From: Streptomyces polyasparticus
GTDB taxonomy: Bacteria > Actinomycetota > Actinomycetes > Streptomycetales > Streptomycetaceae
Length of the DNA: 64,000 nt
Direction of reading: 5' to 3'
Assembly (NCBI RefSeq): GCF_014493765.1
Contig: NZ_JACTVJ010000021.1
Location: 1-64,000, forward strand
The notes under the pieces are model-generated. The model had not been told where the DNA came from, did not search any database, and saw only the letters and a program-made list of their open reading frames with translations. Made by a program: the position numbers and the translations under genes. Positions within the stretch are counted from its first letter, which is position 1. Each line of letters starts with the position of its first letter. This document shows positions 32,501 to 39,686 of the stretch, piece after piece.

Positions 32501-33787
32501 GTACTCCAGACCCGGCGCCATCCCTTCATACAGAGCGATGCCGGTCTGCCGGGCCTGAGTGTTCAGCTGGACCATCGCACCCGACAGACCCTCACCACGC
32601 GCCGAGGTGATGTCGGCAGCGGCACCGGCCTGCCGTACGGCGAGCGACAGCGCGTCGAAGGAGTCGGTGCCCTGGTGGGCCATGGCGATGGCTCCGGACA
32701 TCGCGGGCTTGCCGAACGCCTCCTTCACGGCACCCGTGAAGTCCTGCTGCGACATGTCGTGTTGGGCCCTGGCGAGGCCGTCGATCACTACCCGCAACCC
32801 GCGGAAACGCCCCTGCGCATCCCATGCCTCGATGCCGAGACGGTGCAGTGCGGCGACCATCTGGGGCGTCGGCGCCGCCAGGTTCGCCATCATGCCGCGC
32901 AGCGACGTCCCTGCCGTCTGACCGAGGATGCCCGCCTTGCCGAGCATGCCGACCGCGCTCGCCGCGTCCTCCATCGAGACACCGAGACCGGCGGCGACCG
33001 GTCCGGCGTAGCGCATCGCGTAGTAGATATCGATGATGCCGCCGGAGGCGTTGTTCGCGGTGGCCGCGAGGATGTCCGAGGCGCGAGCGGCCTGGTCGGC
33101 GCCGAGACCGAACTGGTCCATGATGTCGCCGAGGTACTTCGCCGAGTCGGCCGCGTTCACTCCGGCCGCCGACGAGAGCTGCAGCGAAGCCCGTACGGCG
33201 TCGATCGCCTGGTCCGTACGGAAGCCCGCCTTGGCCAGCTCGACCATGCCCTCGGCGGCGTCCGCGGCCGTCGAGCCCGGCAGGCTCAGGTCGTTGCCGA
33301 GCTCCTGGGCTGTGAAGGAGGCGCGCTGCATCTGTGCGGCCGTCGCGCTGGTGACAGCTCGGAAGACGTTCATCTGCCGCTGGTAGCGGTTGCCGTCCTC
33401 GGCGGCCTGCCCAACGCCGAGTGCCAGGCCGGCCACGGCGGCGGTGCCGGTCATTCCCGAGGAGCCCCGGCCCAGGGTTGCCATGGCGCGGTTGAGTTGG
33501 TGGATGGAGGTGACGCCGTCGCGGCTCGTGGCGCGCAGATGGCTTCGTGCAGCGGCAGCCCTGGTGGAGATGCTGGAGAGACCGGCGGCGGCTCGTCGGG
33601 CGCCGGTTCCTACGGTGGTGAGTTGGCGCGAGGTGCGGGTGCCGGTGGTGGCGAGTTGGGCCAAGGCACGGTGTGCGGCAGCAGTCCGGTCTGCGAGCGT
33701 GCCGGCCTCGCGGGCGGCGGCGCGCAGCCCGCGGATGAGGCTGTTCGCCTCGGCCTGCATCTGGACCGTCATGGTGTAGCCGGACAC
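29540..33787 (-). CDS. Phage tail tape measure protein (TP901 type)
   Basis: This 1415-residue protein sets tail length and carries membrane-active segments used during DNA injection. Seen are the N-terminal coiled-coil area, the TP901 core (LGQTAGTSLRGMMANLAAPTPQM, AWDAQGRFRGLRVVIDGLA, VKEAFGKPAMSGAIAMAHQG) at ~240-400, hydrophobic helices at ~540-720, and about six repeats of a motif such as KVSAPTAAAIRSL/KVTAPTAGARKNL between ~1060 and 1230. GTG 33787 has GAGGAGG 12 bases upstream; ATG 33772 is an alternative. Using the usual ~0.15 nm per residue, a tail near 210 nm is expected; that is an estimate. Confidence 0.95.
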   Translation of the reverse strand: MSGYTMTVQMQAEANSLIRGLRAAAREAGTLADRTAAAHRALAQLATTGTRTSRQLTTVGTGARRAAAGLSSISTRAAAARSHLRATSRDGVTSIHQLNRAMATLGRGSSGMTGTAAVAGLALGVGQAAEDGNRYQRQMNVFRAVTSATAAQMQRASFTAQELGNDLSLPGSTAADAAEGMVELAKAGFRTDQAIDAVRASLQLSSAAGVNAADSAKYLGDIMDQFGLGADQAARASDILAATANNASGGIIDIYYAMRYAGPVAAGLGVSMEDAASAVGMLGKAGILGQTAGTSLRGMMANLAAPTPQMVAALHRLGIEAWDAQGRFRGLRVVIDGLARAQHDMSQQDFTGAVKEAFGKPAMSGAIAMAHQGTDSFDALSLAVRQAGAAADITSARGEGLSGAMVQLNTQARQTGIALYEGMAPGLEYVVRLLTHGLAGATPHLTAALEYGNDLATLFGPDLKKSAAQGLGGLVDEARQLIGPLKDIGEHTLATGLNLLVNAAEALGEVLGNAADGVEPLLSALSGLGEGGGAAAGTLDIVATAANLVIDAVSGLSIVLVPIGQLVGGLVDAFGSLPGPIQSAALALLLFARARPMLMGLAGTVSGPVRGAFQGFAQQMQVQRQLAATAGQSLTRYGAAWAAVQARVGFLGQMTSAFRSASGAGTTFIGTLNGVGRAATTGLRAAGSGLVGALGGPWGAALAGATVVLGLLASAQQRAAAKAAEHKANIDGLAGALRESNGVINESVRQQAAQTIQNQKLEGSSSSLMDVMGKLGYSLRDVTDSYLGQGVGMDTLAAKMQALADKEVAAFNKTSRGDSDRENIAERAGQYQAVANTLKTLSGDSAKARKAAKDLANAQQGAGSGASAYDRLKTAVGELSDETADADQRTRALKDALDLLSGGQISLQAAKARVNSAVLDLDESAGSVDRAQGYGGKQLVNKDDTLNTTTRNGQTLYTQLTSLSDAAADAAVSAYALAQQNGEALPKALAKSRAEMQSAREAAIKAARGYGLTREQAERVADSLGLLPSKVSLLLQTKGMDSTLANLLSVQAEFDRFPTHKTIRVDSLSEGAQKELRQLGFTVKTVPGTRQIKVTAPTAGARKNLDILIKKLGDTPGSKRVQVSAPTAAAIRSLEALRDKIRSTPGAKSVVVRAPTTAARKELESLGFRIEKVPGSKNVKVTVPTGGARKATETIQSRINALRGRTIPIYTQMFRKPSAHDKDMNGIPDMVQSPGLKQGNGGVVDYYADGGVRERHVAQIAPAGSWRIWGEPETQGEAYVPLALSKRVRSKAVVEDVVGRFGGHVEWFADGGMTRRASRTPDAQLTTAARSAAATRTLADVVRRFEVRPPVDVRGAATRVDARGGQSVQVVVVREQQPLIGTMPVTVHDSSASPQQIGTEMMRRLRNAQRGGRVR

Positions 33788-33810
33788 CGGTGTGGTTCAC
33801 CTCCTCACGC

Positions 33811-34188
33811 TCAAGTTGTCTTGCTGACTGGCGTCTCAGCGCTGTGCTGGCGTCCGTACTCCGCCCGCGGAAGTAGCTGGATCTTCACGCCGTAACCCGG
33901 GCGCCCGTCAGGGACCTGATCGCGTTCCTGCTCAATGACCTCGCAGCCGGGGCAGCGGACCGTGTCGGGGACGTAGGCATGCGGGTCACCGCCCTGCCCG
34001 GTGTCCCATTCGGCCAGCCGCGTCCGGCAGTCCGGGCAGATGCTGCGCTGCCACACCTGCCAGGCCAGGGCCTTCGCCCGGTCCAGATCCGTCCAACGCC
34101 CGGTCCCGCCGAGGAACTCGCTGTGCGGGATGCCCCACCGCTCGCACAGTTCGAGCTCGACACGCAGCCGGGAATCGGCGCTCAGCCT
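33811..34188 (-). CDS. Tail assembly chaperone extension (gpT-like), made by -1 frameshift
   Basis: This frame has no good start of its own. It is entered from the upstream chaperone gene by -1 slippage at GGGAAAA (34194-34188), giving a 306-residue fusion protein as in lambda gpG-T. After the shift it reads RLSADSRLRVELELCERWGIPHSEFLGG, then AKALAWQVWQRSICPDCRTRLAEW and RCPGCEVIE, with four cysteines that may bind zinc, as in other actinophage chaperone extensions. The fusion chaperone threads tail-tube protein onto the tape measure encoded 24 bases downstream. Confidence 0.8.
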   Translation of the reverse strand, partial: RLSADSRLRVELELCERWGIPHSEFLGGTGRWTDLDRAKALAWQVWQRSICPDCRTRLAEWDTGQGGDPHAYVPDTVRCPGCEVIEQERDQVPDGRPGYGVKIQLLPRAEYGRQHSAETPVSKTT

Positions 34189-34730
34189 TTTCCCACGCTC
34201 ACCGCGTCCACGTCGGTGCGGCTGACCTGCTGCACCTGCCAGGCCGCCTCCCACAGGCTGTTCGCGTCGGCCGCCGACCATGAGCCGAGCAGCTCAGCCG
34301 CTTCGGACTCGGTCATACCGTCGACGGACGAGGACGAGATCAGCGCGGCCGGGAAGGTGTCCGGGTTGAACGCGGCCCCCTCGGAGGCTTGCGCCTCGGT
34401 CGGAGGGTGCTGCGTGATCAGCTCCTCCAGGACCGGGCGGGGCAGCGCACGGAAGGGCAGGTCGAGCGAGGCGGCACGTAGCCTCAGCTGGGCCGACTCG
34501 TGGACCTCTGCGAGTGCGGCAGCTTGACGGCCGAGTTCGCTGTCATCTGGTGCTGAGTCGGCGAGGCGTTGTGCACGGCGGTAGGCATCCTCGGCGAGGG
34601 TCGCTTCCTGGCGGACCTTCTCGTCATCGCAGATACGCAGGACATATTCGGGGAGCGGCCGACCGCGCAGGCGCCGCATCTTCGCTGACCAGCGTTCGTC
34701 TCGCTGGTTCCGGCCGTCAGGCGAGGACAT
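34182..34730 (-). CDS. Tail assembly chaperone (gpG-like)
   Basis: This 182-residue protein sits between the major tail protein and tape measure genes, the universal place of the gpG chaperone in long-tailed phages. It is helical (KVRQEATLAEDAYRRAQRLADS, LGRQAAALAEVHESAQLRLRAASLDLPFRALP) with SSSVDGMTESEAAELLGSWSAADANSLWEAAWQVQ at the end, and it terminates just after a GGGAAAA slippery heptamer. Position, size and frameshift site identify it rather than sequence similarity. Confidence 0.85.
   Translation of the reverse strand: MSSPDGRNQRDERWSAKMRRLRGRPLPEYVLRICDDEKVRQEATLAEDAYRRAQRLADSAPDDSELGRQAAALAEVHESAQLRLRAASLDLPFRALPRPVLEELITQHPPTEAQASEGAAFNPDTFPAALISSSSVDGMTESEAAELLGSWSAADANSLWEAAWQVQQVSRTDVDAVSVGKG
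34188..34194 (-). promoter_or_regulatory. Programmed -1 ribosomal frameshift site GGGAAAA
   Basis: In the zero frame the codons are GTG GGA AAA GGC TGA; slipping back one base gives GGG AAA AGG CTG and enters the extension frame. This is a canonical X XXY YYZ heptamer located four codons from the zero-frame stop. Confidence 0.85.
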
Positions 34731-34731
34731 C

Positions 34732-35328
34732 TCAGTCCTCGTCGTGCGTGGTCACCGTGGCCGCTGCCGCGACGAGGGTGACGTCCACAGAGCCGTCGTC
34801 CTCATCGCTGTCATGCGACGGGACTGGCAGAGGCTTCGGCTTCGTCGCGGCCGGGGGCACTGCTACGTCGAGCGCCGGCGGTTCGGTGATCGTGTACGAG
34901 ACCTGGAACTTCGCGGCCTCGTTTCCGGTGCTGTACTGCGCGGAGCGCGAGGCCACCTGTACCGGAAAGACATCGACAGACTTGGAACCCGGGATGTCGC
35001 CCTTGCGCAGGAACACGACCCAGCCCTTGGCCCCCTTTGGGAGCAGCTGCTCGACGTCGTCGCTGACCTTGTCCTCGTAGAACGTGAACGAGGAGTCCTC
35101 GGCCTTGTCCTCACCCGGGATGGAGCTGGTGAACGTCGACGCCATGTCCGGCGTCTCGATGGCCTCGTTGGTCAGGGCCCAGCCCTCGACGTCGGAGATG
35201 GCCTCGGTGAGTTCGGTGGCGTTGGGGGCGCACAGCTCCTTGCGCGTCGGAGCCTTCGATTCAGCGCAGACTTCCTTGAGCCAGAAGATCTTTGTGATGC
35301 CGCGCCGCATGAAACGCTGCTGGGACAT
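34732..35328 (-). CDS. Major tail tube protein
   Basis: In this protein of 198 residues EGWALTNEAIETPDMASTFTSSIPGEDKAEDSSFTFYED and the strand-rich VVFLRKGDIPGSKSVDVFPVQVASRSAQYS are typical of siphophage tail tube proteins, which stack in hexameric rings. TFTSSIPGE and FQVSYTITEPP are diagnostic of the family as I recall it. The C-terminus is acidic and low complexity (SDEDDGSVDV). The ATG at 35328 is followed by SQQRFMRRGITKIFW. It precedes the chaperone gene as in other phages. Confidence 0.88.
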   Translation of the reverse strand: MSQQRFMRRGITKIFWLKEVCAESKAPTRKELCAPNATELTEAISDVEGWALTNEAIETPDMASTFTSSIPGEDKAEDSSFTFYEDKVSDDVEQLLPKGAKGWVVFLRKGDIPGSKSVDVFPVQVASRSAQYSTGNEAAKFQVSYTITEPPALDVAVPPAATKPKPLPVPSHDSDEDDGSVDVTLVAAAATVTTHDED

Positions 35329-35479
35329 GGAGGTTCAACTCCCGCTTCCGGGACGGCACCTCTGGCAGCCAGCGGTCACCGCCCCTTGAGATTCGCGTCA
35401 AGGGACCACCAGGCTGTTCATCAGCCAGGTGTCCGCGCGGACCTCCGCGGTGAGGAAACGGAGCGAGCGGCTCCGGAGT

Positions 35480-35917
35480 TCAGCCAGGGCTCACAGTGAT
35501 CGTGAACCGCTGTATGTAGGTAACGGTATCGCCCGCAGTTCCGTCAACCGGATCACCTGCGCCGTCCACGCTCAACTCCCGGTCAATGACCCGCATTTCA
35601 GGAGGTGCGAGCGCGTACCGCCACCGCCCGTCGACGCGATCGACGAGCGCCGACCGGACCCTGTCGGCAAGCCACTCCACCTGGTCGGCACGCTCACCGA
35701 CGCTCGTCACCTGGTAACTCCAGGAGACGTCGGCATGCCAGTCGGCAAAGCCGGGGCCGGAGAACTCGCCGGGCAGGCTGTCGAGAATGGCGTACGGGAA
35801 GTCGGCGGCGCGGCCGTCAGGCCCTCGCGGTAGTACGCCGAGTCCGCAGGGCCGTCCGGTCGCATCCGCCACGAGCGTGCGCAGCGCCCGGGTGAGCGGC
35901 AGCCGGGGCAGGCTCAC
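35480..35917 (-). CDS. Tail terminator/head-tail completion protein
   Basis: This protein of 145 residues begins VSLPRLPLTRALRTLVADATGRPCGLG and contains WSYQVTSVGERADQVEWLADRVRSAL. This resembles tail-terminator proteins (gpU-like) in which a ring caps the tail tube. GTG 35917 overlaps the upstream stop as GTGA. It lies immediately upstream of the major tail gene, the expected location. Confidence 0.7.
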   Translation of the reverse strand: MSLPRLPLTRALRTLVADATGRPCGLGVLPRGPDGRAADFPYAILDSLPGEFSGPGFADWHADVSWSYQVTSVGERADQVEWLADRVRSALVDRVDGRWRYALAPPEMRVIDRELSVDGAGDPVDGTAGDTVTYIQRFTITVSPG

Positions 35918-36345
35918 CCCAACACCCCGCTCTCCAGGGCGTCGACGTATGCGGGCTCTGTCTGCCGGAAGGCCGGCTCGATGTGCGGGTACGGCGGCTG
36001 ACGGTAGTGCCGCCCGATGCGGTCGACACCCACGAACCCGTACTCCAGGCGCCGCGACTGCGGCGCCTGGGTGGAGACCTCCGCGGTCACCCGCCCTCCG
36101 CTGACGGTGACCTTCACCTCCCAGGAGGCTCGGTACTGCCCGGTGATGACGTTCGGGCCGGGGCGCCCGGAGGCGTTTCGCTGGATGCGTGCGCGGAGGA
36201 GCATTGCGTGGTGGCGGGTGATGGCCCGGGTGCGGGAGCGGACCGCTGGGGCCATACGGACGAGGGAAGTTGCCAACGTGATGGGGTCGCGGAATGCGGC
36301 GGCGCCTGGGTGAGCGTTGGGATGAGGGTTCGCAGGGGGCGGCAC
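35914..36345 (-). CDS. Neck/HK97-gp10-like head-tail joining protein
   Basis: This protein of 143 residues contains VRSRTRAITRHHAMLLRARIQRNASGRPGPNVITGQYRASW, then VTAEVSTQAPQSRRLEYGFVGVDRIGRHYRQPPYPHIEPAF. The YGFxG...PxxHIxPAF pattern is that of HK97 gp10-type minor tail or neck proteins. It is coupled to the tail-terminator gene. Confidence 0.75.
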   Translation of the reverse strand: MPPPANPHPNAHPGAAAFRDPITLATSLVRMAPAVRSRTRAITRHHAMLLRARIQRNASGRPGPNVITGQYRASWEVKVTVSGGRVTAEVSTQAPQSRRLEYGFVGVDRIGRHYRQPPYPHIEPAFRQTEPAYVDALESGVLG

Positions 36346-36378
36346 CGGCGGAGCCTAACGACTCCACCGGAGGGACGC

Positions 36379-36603
36379 TCAGGAGTGGCTGGCGCCCCGC
36401 TTCCGCATCCACGACTGACAGGCCCACCGGGCCAGTGCACCGACGATCAGAGCCGTGACGATCGCGCCCCAGTCGATCACGTGCGGCAGCCCGGGGAAGA
36501 AGGCGAAGAAGGCGAGAGTCCCGACCAGCCCTGCGGCGAACGCCGCGATCCCGGCCCGGCGAAGCCGGATTTCGACTGCCTGCTCCTGCTCTTGGTCGAT
36601 CAT
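36379..36603 (-). CDS. Small two-helix membrane protein
   Basis: In this protein of 74 residues two hydrophobic segments (AAFAAGLVGTLAFFAFFPGL and WGAIVTALIVGALARWAC) are separated by a short HVID turn, with a charged N-terminus. It sits among head-tail joining genes, where it is not needed for a virion, so it looks like a cargo (moron) gene together with the secreted protein next to it. Function unknown. Confidence 0.6.
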   Translation of the reverse strand: MIDQEQEQAVEIRLRRAGIAAFAAGLVGTLAFFAFFPGLPHVIDWGAIVTALIVGALARWACQSWMRKRGASHS

Positions 36604-36610
36604 GGATAAC

Positions 36611-37075
36611 TCATTCCGTGATGTGGTGGCATTGACTTACGCGCCGCACTCCACTGACGTAGAGATGCGTGCACGCCCTTCCATAACGAGGCAGGGTCTG
36701 CGGAGAGTTGTTCCGCATGGGGCCGATCTCGCATTCGTTGTGGGTGCGGCCTCGCGACGTCTTGTAGACCCGGTTGTTCGTGTCTCCGTACGTGAAGTCG
36801 ATCCGCCAGTTGCAGAACCCGCTGCTGAGCGCACCGACGAAGGCGCAGTCGACGCCGGCGTTCTGGTACGTGATCTTCTTTCCGCCGCCGCGGATGATGT
36901 GCGTGAACATGCACCCCGTCGGCACCTTGATCGTCACACCGCCCACGCTGTATTCGAAGCTCCGCACGGGAGTTGAACCGACGGCGCTGGCCTGGGCCGT
37001 CGCGGGGCTCATCATCACGAGTGCGCCCGCCGTGGCGAGGGCAGCGATCAGGCGGGGTGTGTTCTTCTTGATCAT
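36611..37075 (-). CDS. Secreted cysteine-containing protein inside the tail region
   Basis: In this protein of 154 residues the first ~31 form a classical signal peptide (MIKKNTPRL, then AALATAGALVMM and a cleavage-type AQASA). The mature part has cysteines at CMFTH, DCAF, FCNW, NECEIG, RACTH and SQCHH, likely disulfide-bonded, and VGGVTIKVPTGC. ATG 37075 has GGAGGGA eight bases upstream. No family was recognised. It lies between two head-tail genes, typical of a phage cargo gene that alters the lysogen's exterior. Confidence 0.7.
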   Translation of the reverse strand: MIKKNTPRLIAALATAGALVMMSPATAQASAVGSTPVRSFEYSVGGVTIKVPTGCMFTHIIRGGGKKITYQNAGVDCAFVGALSSGFCNWRIDFTYGDTNNRVYKTSRGRTHNECEIGPMRNNSPQTLPRYGRACTHLYVSGVRRVSQCHHITE

Positions 37076-37206
37076 CGGGCAGTCCCTCCGTCGTACCTCA
37101 TGTAGTGATCGGAGAGACCCTGTTGGCGGACACCGTGGTTCTGGCTGGGCCTGTGGTTCATCACTGTGAGTGAACGCGCGGCGCTGGTTCACTCAGTGGG
37201 TGCGCG

Positions 37207-37626
37207 TCATTCGAGGATCTGAAGCCGCACCTGACGCACTACCGCGTAGCTCGCCGTCGCAGCCTCCAAGACGCGGAATCGTCGGCCGGTGAGCTGCGGA
37301 TCTCGGTTCGAGGAGGCCACCACCAGGAAGTCGTCGGGACGAGTCTGCGGGGCAGTGAGCGGGAGCAAGGCCAGGTACGCGGTCTTGGACGGAGCCGCAG
37401 ACCACATTCCGTCCAATGACTGCGTGTTACTAGGCAGTTGGCCGGTGAGTGTGACCGCTGCGAGCCCATCCCAGTAGCGCCGGGGTGTGCCGGCCTGGGG
37501 AACCAGCTCGCCAGTGGACTCGTTCAGCTCGTCGTCGGCTTCGCCCTGCAGATCACGCCACAACTCCACGCGGTCGTCGAGAACCCCCTCGACGACCCGA
37601 CGTACCCCGGAAAGATCAAGCCCCAC
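37207..37626 (-). CDS. DUF6093-type head-tail connector protein
   Basis: This protein of 139 residues contains VLDDRVELWRDLQGEADDELNESTGELVPQAG and YLALLPLTAPQTRPDDFLVVASSNRDPQLTGRRFRVLEAA, the pattern of the DUF6093 family found between the capsid and tail genes of Streptomyces phages. The GTG start at 37626 overlaps the end of the preceding gene by 11 bases. Probably part of the head-to-tail interface. Confidence 0.7.
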   Translation of the reverse strand: MGLDLSGVRRVVEGVLDDRVELWRDLQGEADDELNESTGELVPQAGTPRRYWDGLAAVTLTGQLPSNTQSLDGMWSAAPSKTAYLALLPLTAPQTRPDDFLVVASSNRDPQLTGRRFRVLEAATASYAVVRQVRLQILE

Positions 37627-37975
37627 GAGCCCACTCCGCAAGCTGTCGAAGGACAGCGGCGGTCCCGCCGCCGGGGACGTTCTCCAGGTCGGTCCGGGCC
37701 AGGGCCGCCCGCTCGACCTCGACGGGGTCCAGGGCGTCGAGGAACTCGGCGGCTGCCAGCCCCGGTTCAGGCAGCACGCCGATCCGTACATGCGCCAAGG
37801 TGTCGAGCTCGGGGTGAACTGTCCCCGGAGCGAGCTGCAGCACGACGAGAGGTGGTTCGAGTGGTTCGCTTCGGATCTCGAAGGACGAGACGAAGTCGCT
37901 TACGTCTTGGCCGCCGACGGACACCACGGGTCGCCCGTCGTTCCATGTCACCTGGAACCGGTTCAGCTTCGTCAT
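37616..37975 (-). CDS. Hypothetical head-tail region protein; last recognisable prophage gene
   Basis: This protein of 119 residues is beta-rich (NRFQVTWNDGRPVVSVGGQDVSDFVSSFEI, PPLVVLQLAPGTVHPELDTLAHVRI) with a short helical C-terminus. In intact phages this gene and its neighbours follow the capsid genes, but upstream of 37975 no capsid, portal or terminase gene is found; the block simply stops here, 99 bases before a gene on the opposite strand. Confidence 0.65.
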   Translation of the reverse strand: MTKLNRFQVTWNDGRPVVSVGGQDVSDFVSSFEIRSEPLEPPLVVLQLAPGTVHPELDTLAHVRIGVLPEPGLAAAEFLDALDPVEVERAALARTDLENVPGGGTAAVLRQLAEWARGA

Positions 37976-38073
37976 CGGCGGAGCCTAAGCCCAGTGCGCC
38001 CACAGTCCGGTCCTGACGTGGGGATCCGGCCCCGGCCAGTCCGGCGCGATCAACGAAACGTAGCCTCAGCTCG

Positions 38074-38682
38074 GTGGAAACTCTGCAGCGTCTCGCCAGG
38101 CGAGCGACCGGGCTCTCTGGATACGTCCTTGGGGCCATCGTCTTGATGGTGCTCGCCGCGGCGGTGAGCTGGAGCGGCATGCTGCTCGTCTTCGCAGAGC
38201 AGGCGATCCCCGGTTGGCAGGCGGGCGCCGGGCTCTTCAGCGCAGGTCTCGGGCTCCTGTGGATGCGGTCGAAGCGCATACGCCGAGCACCAGATACAGC
38301 TGCGACGAGCCTGAGCGCGCGCACGCGCCGCTTGTTGATTCTGTTCGTTGCGGCTACGGGGCTGGTCGGTGGGCTCGGAGCGGCGGGCGACCTCGTTGAG
38401 GGCGCGGAGTACTTCGTGCTCGAGCCGAGCGGGCCGGATGGCTGCCGAGCGGTCGTGCGGGAGTCGACGTTCCTGGTCATCGGCAACGGCGAGGTCTACA
38501 CAACAGGGGCCATGGGCATCGTCTGGCACCCGGTGAGTTCCTGGAGGACGGATGACGGGATTCGCCCCATCGCGTCGGGCTCGTACGAGATGAAATGGAG
38601 TCGGGAGGGTGGTGTCCTGGTCGTCAAGGACGACGGCATCAACCCCGTCATGCCCGCTTTGCACACCGTCGACTGCGGGTAG
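38074..38682 (+). CDS. Membrane protein of unknown function
   Basis: This protein of 202 residues has three hydrophobic segments (GYVLGAIVLMVLAAAVSWSGMLLVFA, WQAGAGLFSAGLGLLWM, LILFVAATGLVGGLGAAGDLV), followed by an extracytoplasmic-type C-terminal domain with two cysteines (DGCRAVV and TVDCG). GTG 38074 is taken as the start. It is the first gene to the right of the prophage block and is on the other strand; no link with its neighbours is evident. Confidence 0.65.
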   Translation: METLQRLARRATGLSGYVLGAIVLMVLAAAVSWSGMLLVFAEQAIPGWQAGAGLFSAGLGLLWMRSKRIRRAPDTAATSLSARTRRLLILFVAATGLVGGLGAAGDLVEGAEYFVLEPSGPDGCRAVVRESTFLVIGNGEVYTTGAMGIVWHPVSSWRTDDGIRPIASGSYEMKWSREGGVLVVKDDGINPVMPALHTVDCG

Positions 38683-38706
38683 CAGCGCTCGGTACTGCGC
38701 TGGGCC

Positions 38707-39669
38707 TCAGGAGTCGTGAGTGCCGGTGATCAGGCGTGCGACCTCCTGCGCGCACCCCCACGACAGAGTCACTCCCGACCCACCATGCCCGTAGTTGTGG
38801 ACTACAGGCACCCCATCGCTCCGGCGATTAACCTCAACCCGAACCTCGCCCCGAGTCGGCCGGGCCCCCACTCGATGCTCCAATACCCGAGCGTCACCGA
38901 TCCGCGGATCGATCTCCGCACACCGCTGCACGATGGCCTTGGCCACAGCCAAGTCGTCGGTCAGTTCGGGCTCGCCATCGATGGCGGTACCGCCGAGCGT
39001 GATGGTGTCCCCGTGCGGATAGAAGCAGACGAGGTTGGGCGACAGTCCGGTGTCCTCGGAGAAGAACTCCGTGATGCCGGGATTCTCGACGACCACGTGC
39101 TGTCCGCGGATCGGCCGCACGTCGGGATCACCGGCCAGCTGTCCCGCGCCGAGGCCGGCGCAGTTCACGATCACGTCCGCGTCCGCGAGCTCGTCCAGCG
39201 ACTCCACGGTCCCCGCCTCGATCTCCCCGCCGAGGCCGAGGAAGCGGCGCGAGAGGTAGTCGAGGTAGATCGGCATGTCGATCAGCGGGACCGTGAAGCG
39301 GTGGCCGCCAACGAAACCCCGGGGGAGGTCTTTCGGCTCGCAGTCGTGGAAGTCGGGGAGCAGCGCGGCCCACGGGGGCGTCTCCACCGGATGTCGGGCC
39401 GCCTCGACGCCGCTCGTCATGCGAACTCCGGCGCCGACCACGGCGGACAGCTCCCGGAAGACGTCGAGTGAGGTGAGGCTCCACTCCCGGACCCGATCCC
39501 ACGGCTCCACGAGGTACGGGCCCCACATGGCGCCCGCCGCGAGCGACGTACGTCCGGGGATCTCCGAAGCGACGATGCGGACCCGTAGACCTGCGTCGAG
39601 GAGTTCCACCCCCGTCGTGAGCCCCGAGACGCCCGCACCGACTATGACGACCTGCCCATCCGCTGTCAC
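38707..39669 (-). CDS. FAD-dependent D-amino-acid-oxidase-like enzyme
   Basis: In this protein of 320 residues the FAD-binding GAGVSGLTTGVELLDAG at the N-terminus, AAGAMWGPYLVEPWDRVREW, GLSPNLVCFYPHGDTITLGGT and the C-terminal VVHNYGHGGSGVTLSWG are all typical of D-amino-acid oxidases, including the conserved HNYGHGG(S/A)G. These oxidise D-amino acids to imino acids with oxygen, releasing H2O2. It is cotranscribed with the regulator gene upstream (18-base gap). A role in making or removing a D-amino-acid precursor for the nearby pathway is possible but unproved. Confidence 0.9.
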   Translation of the reverse strand: MTADGQVVIVGAGVSGLTTGVELLDAGLRVRIVASEIPGRTSLAAGAMWGPYLVEPWDRVREWSLTSLDVFRELSAVVGAGVRMTSGVEAARHPVETPPWAALLPDFHDCEPKDLPRGFVGGHRFTVPLIDMPIYLDYLSRRFLGLGGEIEAGTVESLDELADADVIVNCAGLGAGQLAGDPDVRPIRGQHVVVENPGITEFFSEDTGLSPNLVCFYPHGDTITLGGTAIDGEPELTDDLAVAKAIVQRCAEIDPRIGDARVLEHRVGARPTRGEVRVEVNRRSDGVPVVHNYGHGGSGVTLSWGCAQEVARLITGTHDS

Positions 39670-39686
39670 GATCCGAAGGTAGCCCG

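Noticed and set aside
31892-33895. Long plus-strand frame opposite the tape measure gene
   Set aside because: Shadow frame produced by high GC; Arg/Gly-rich composition and no domain.
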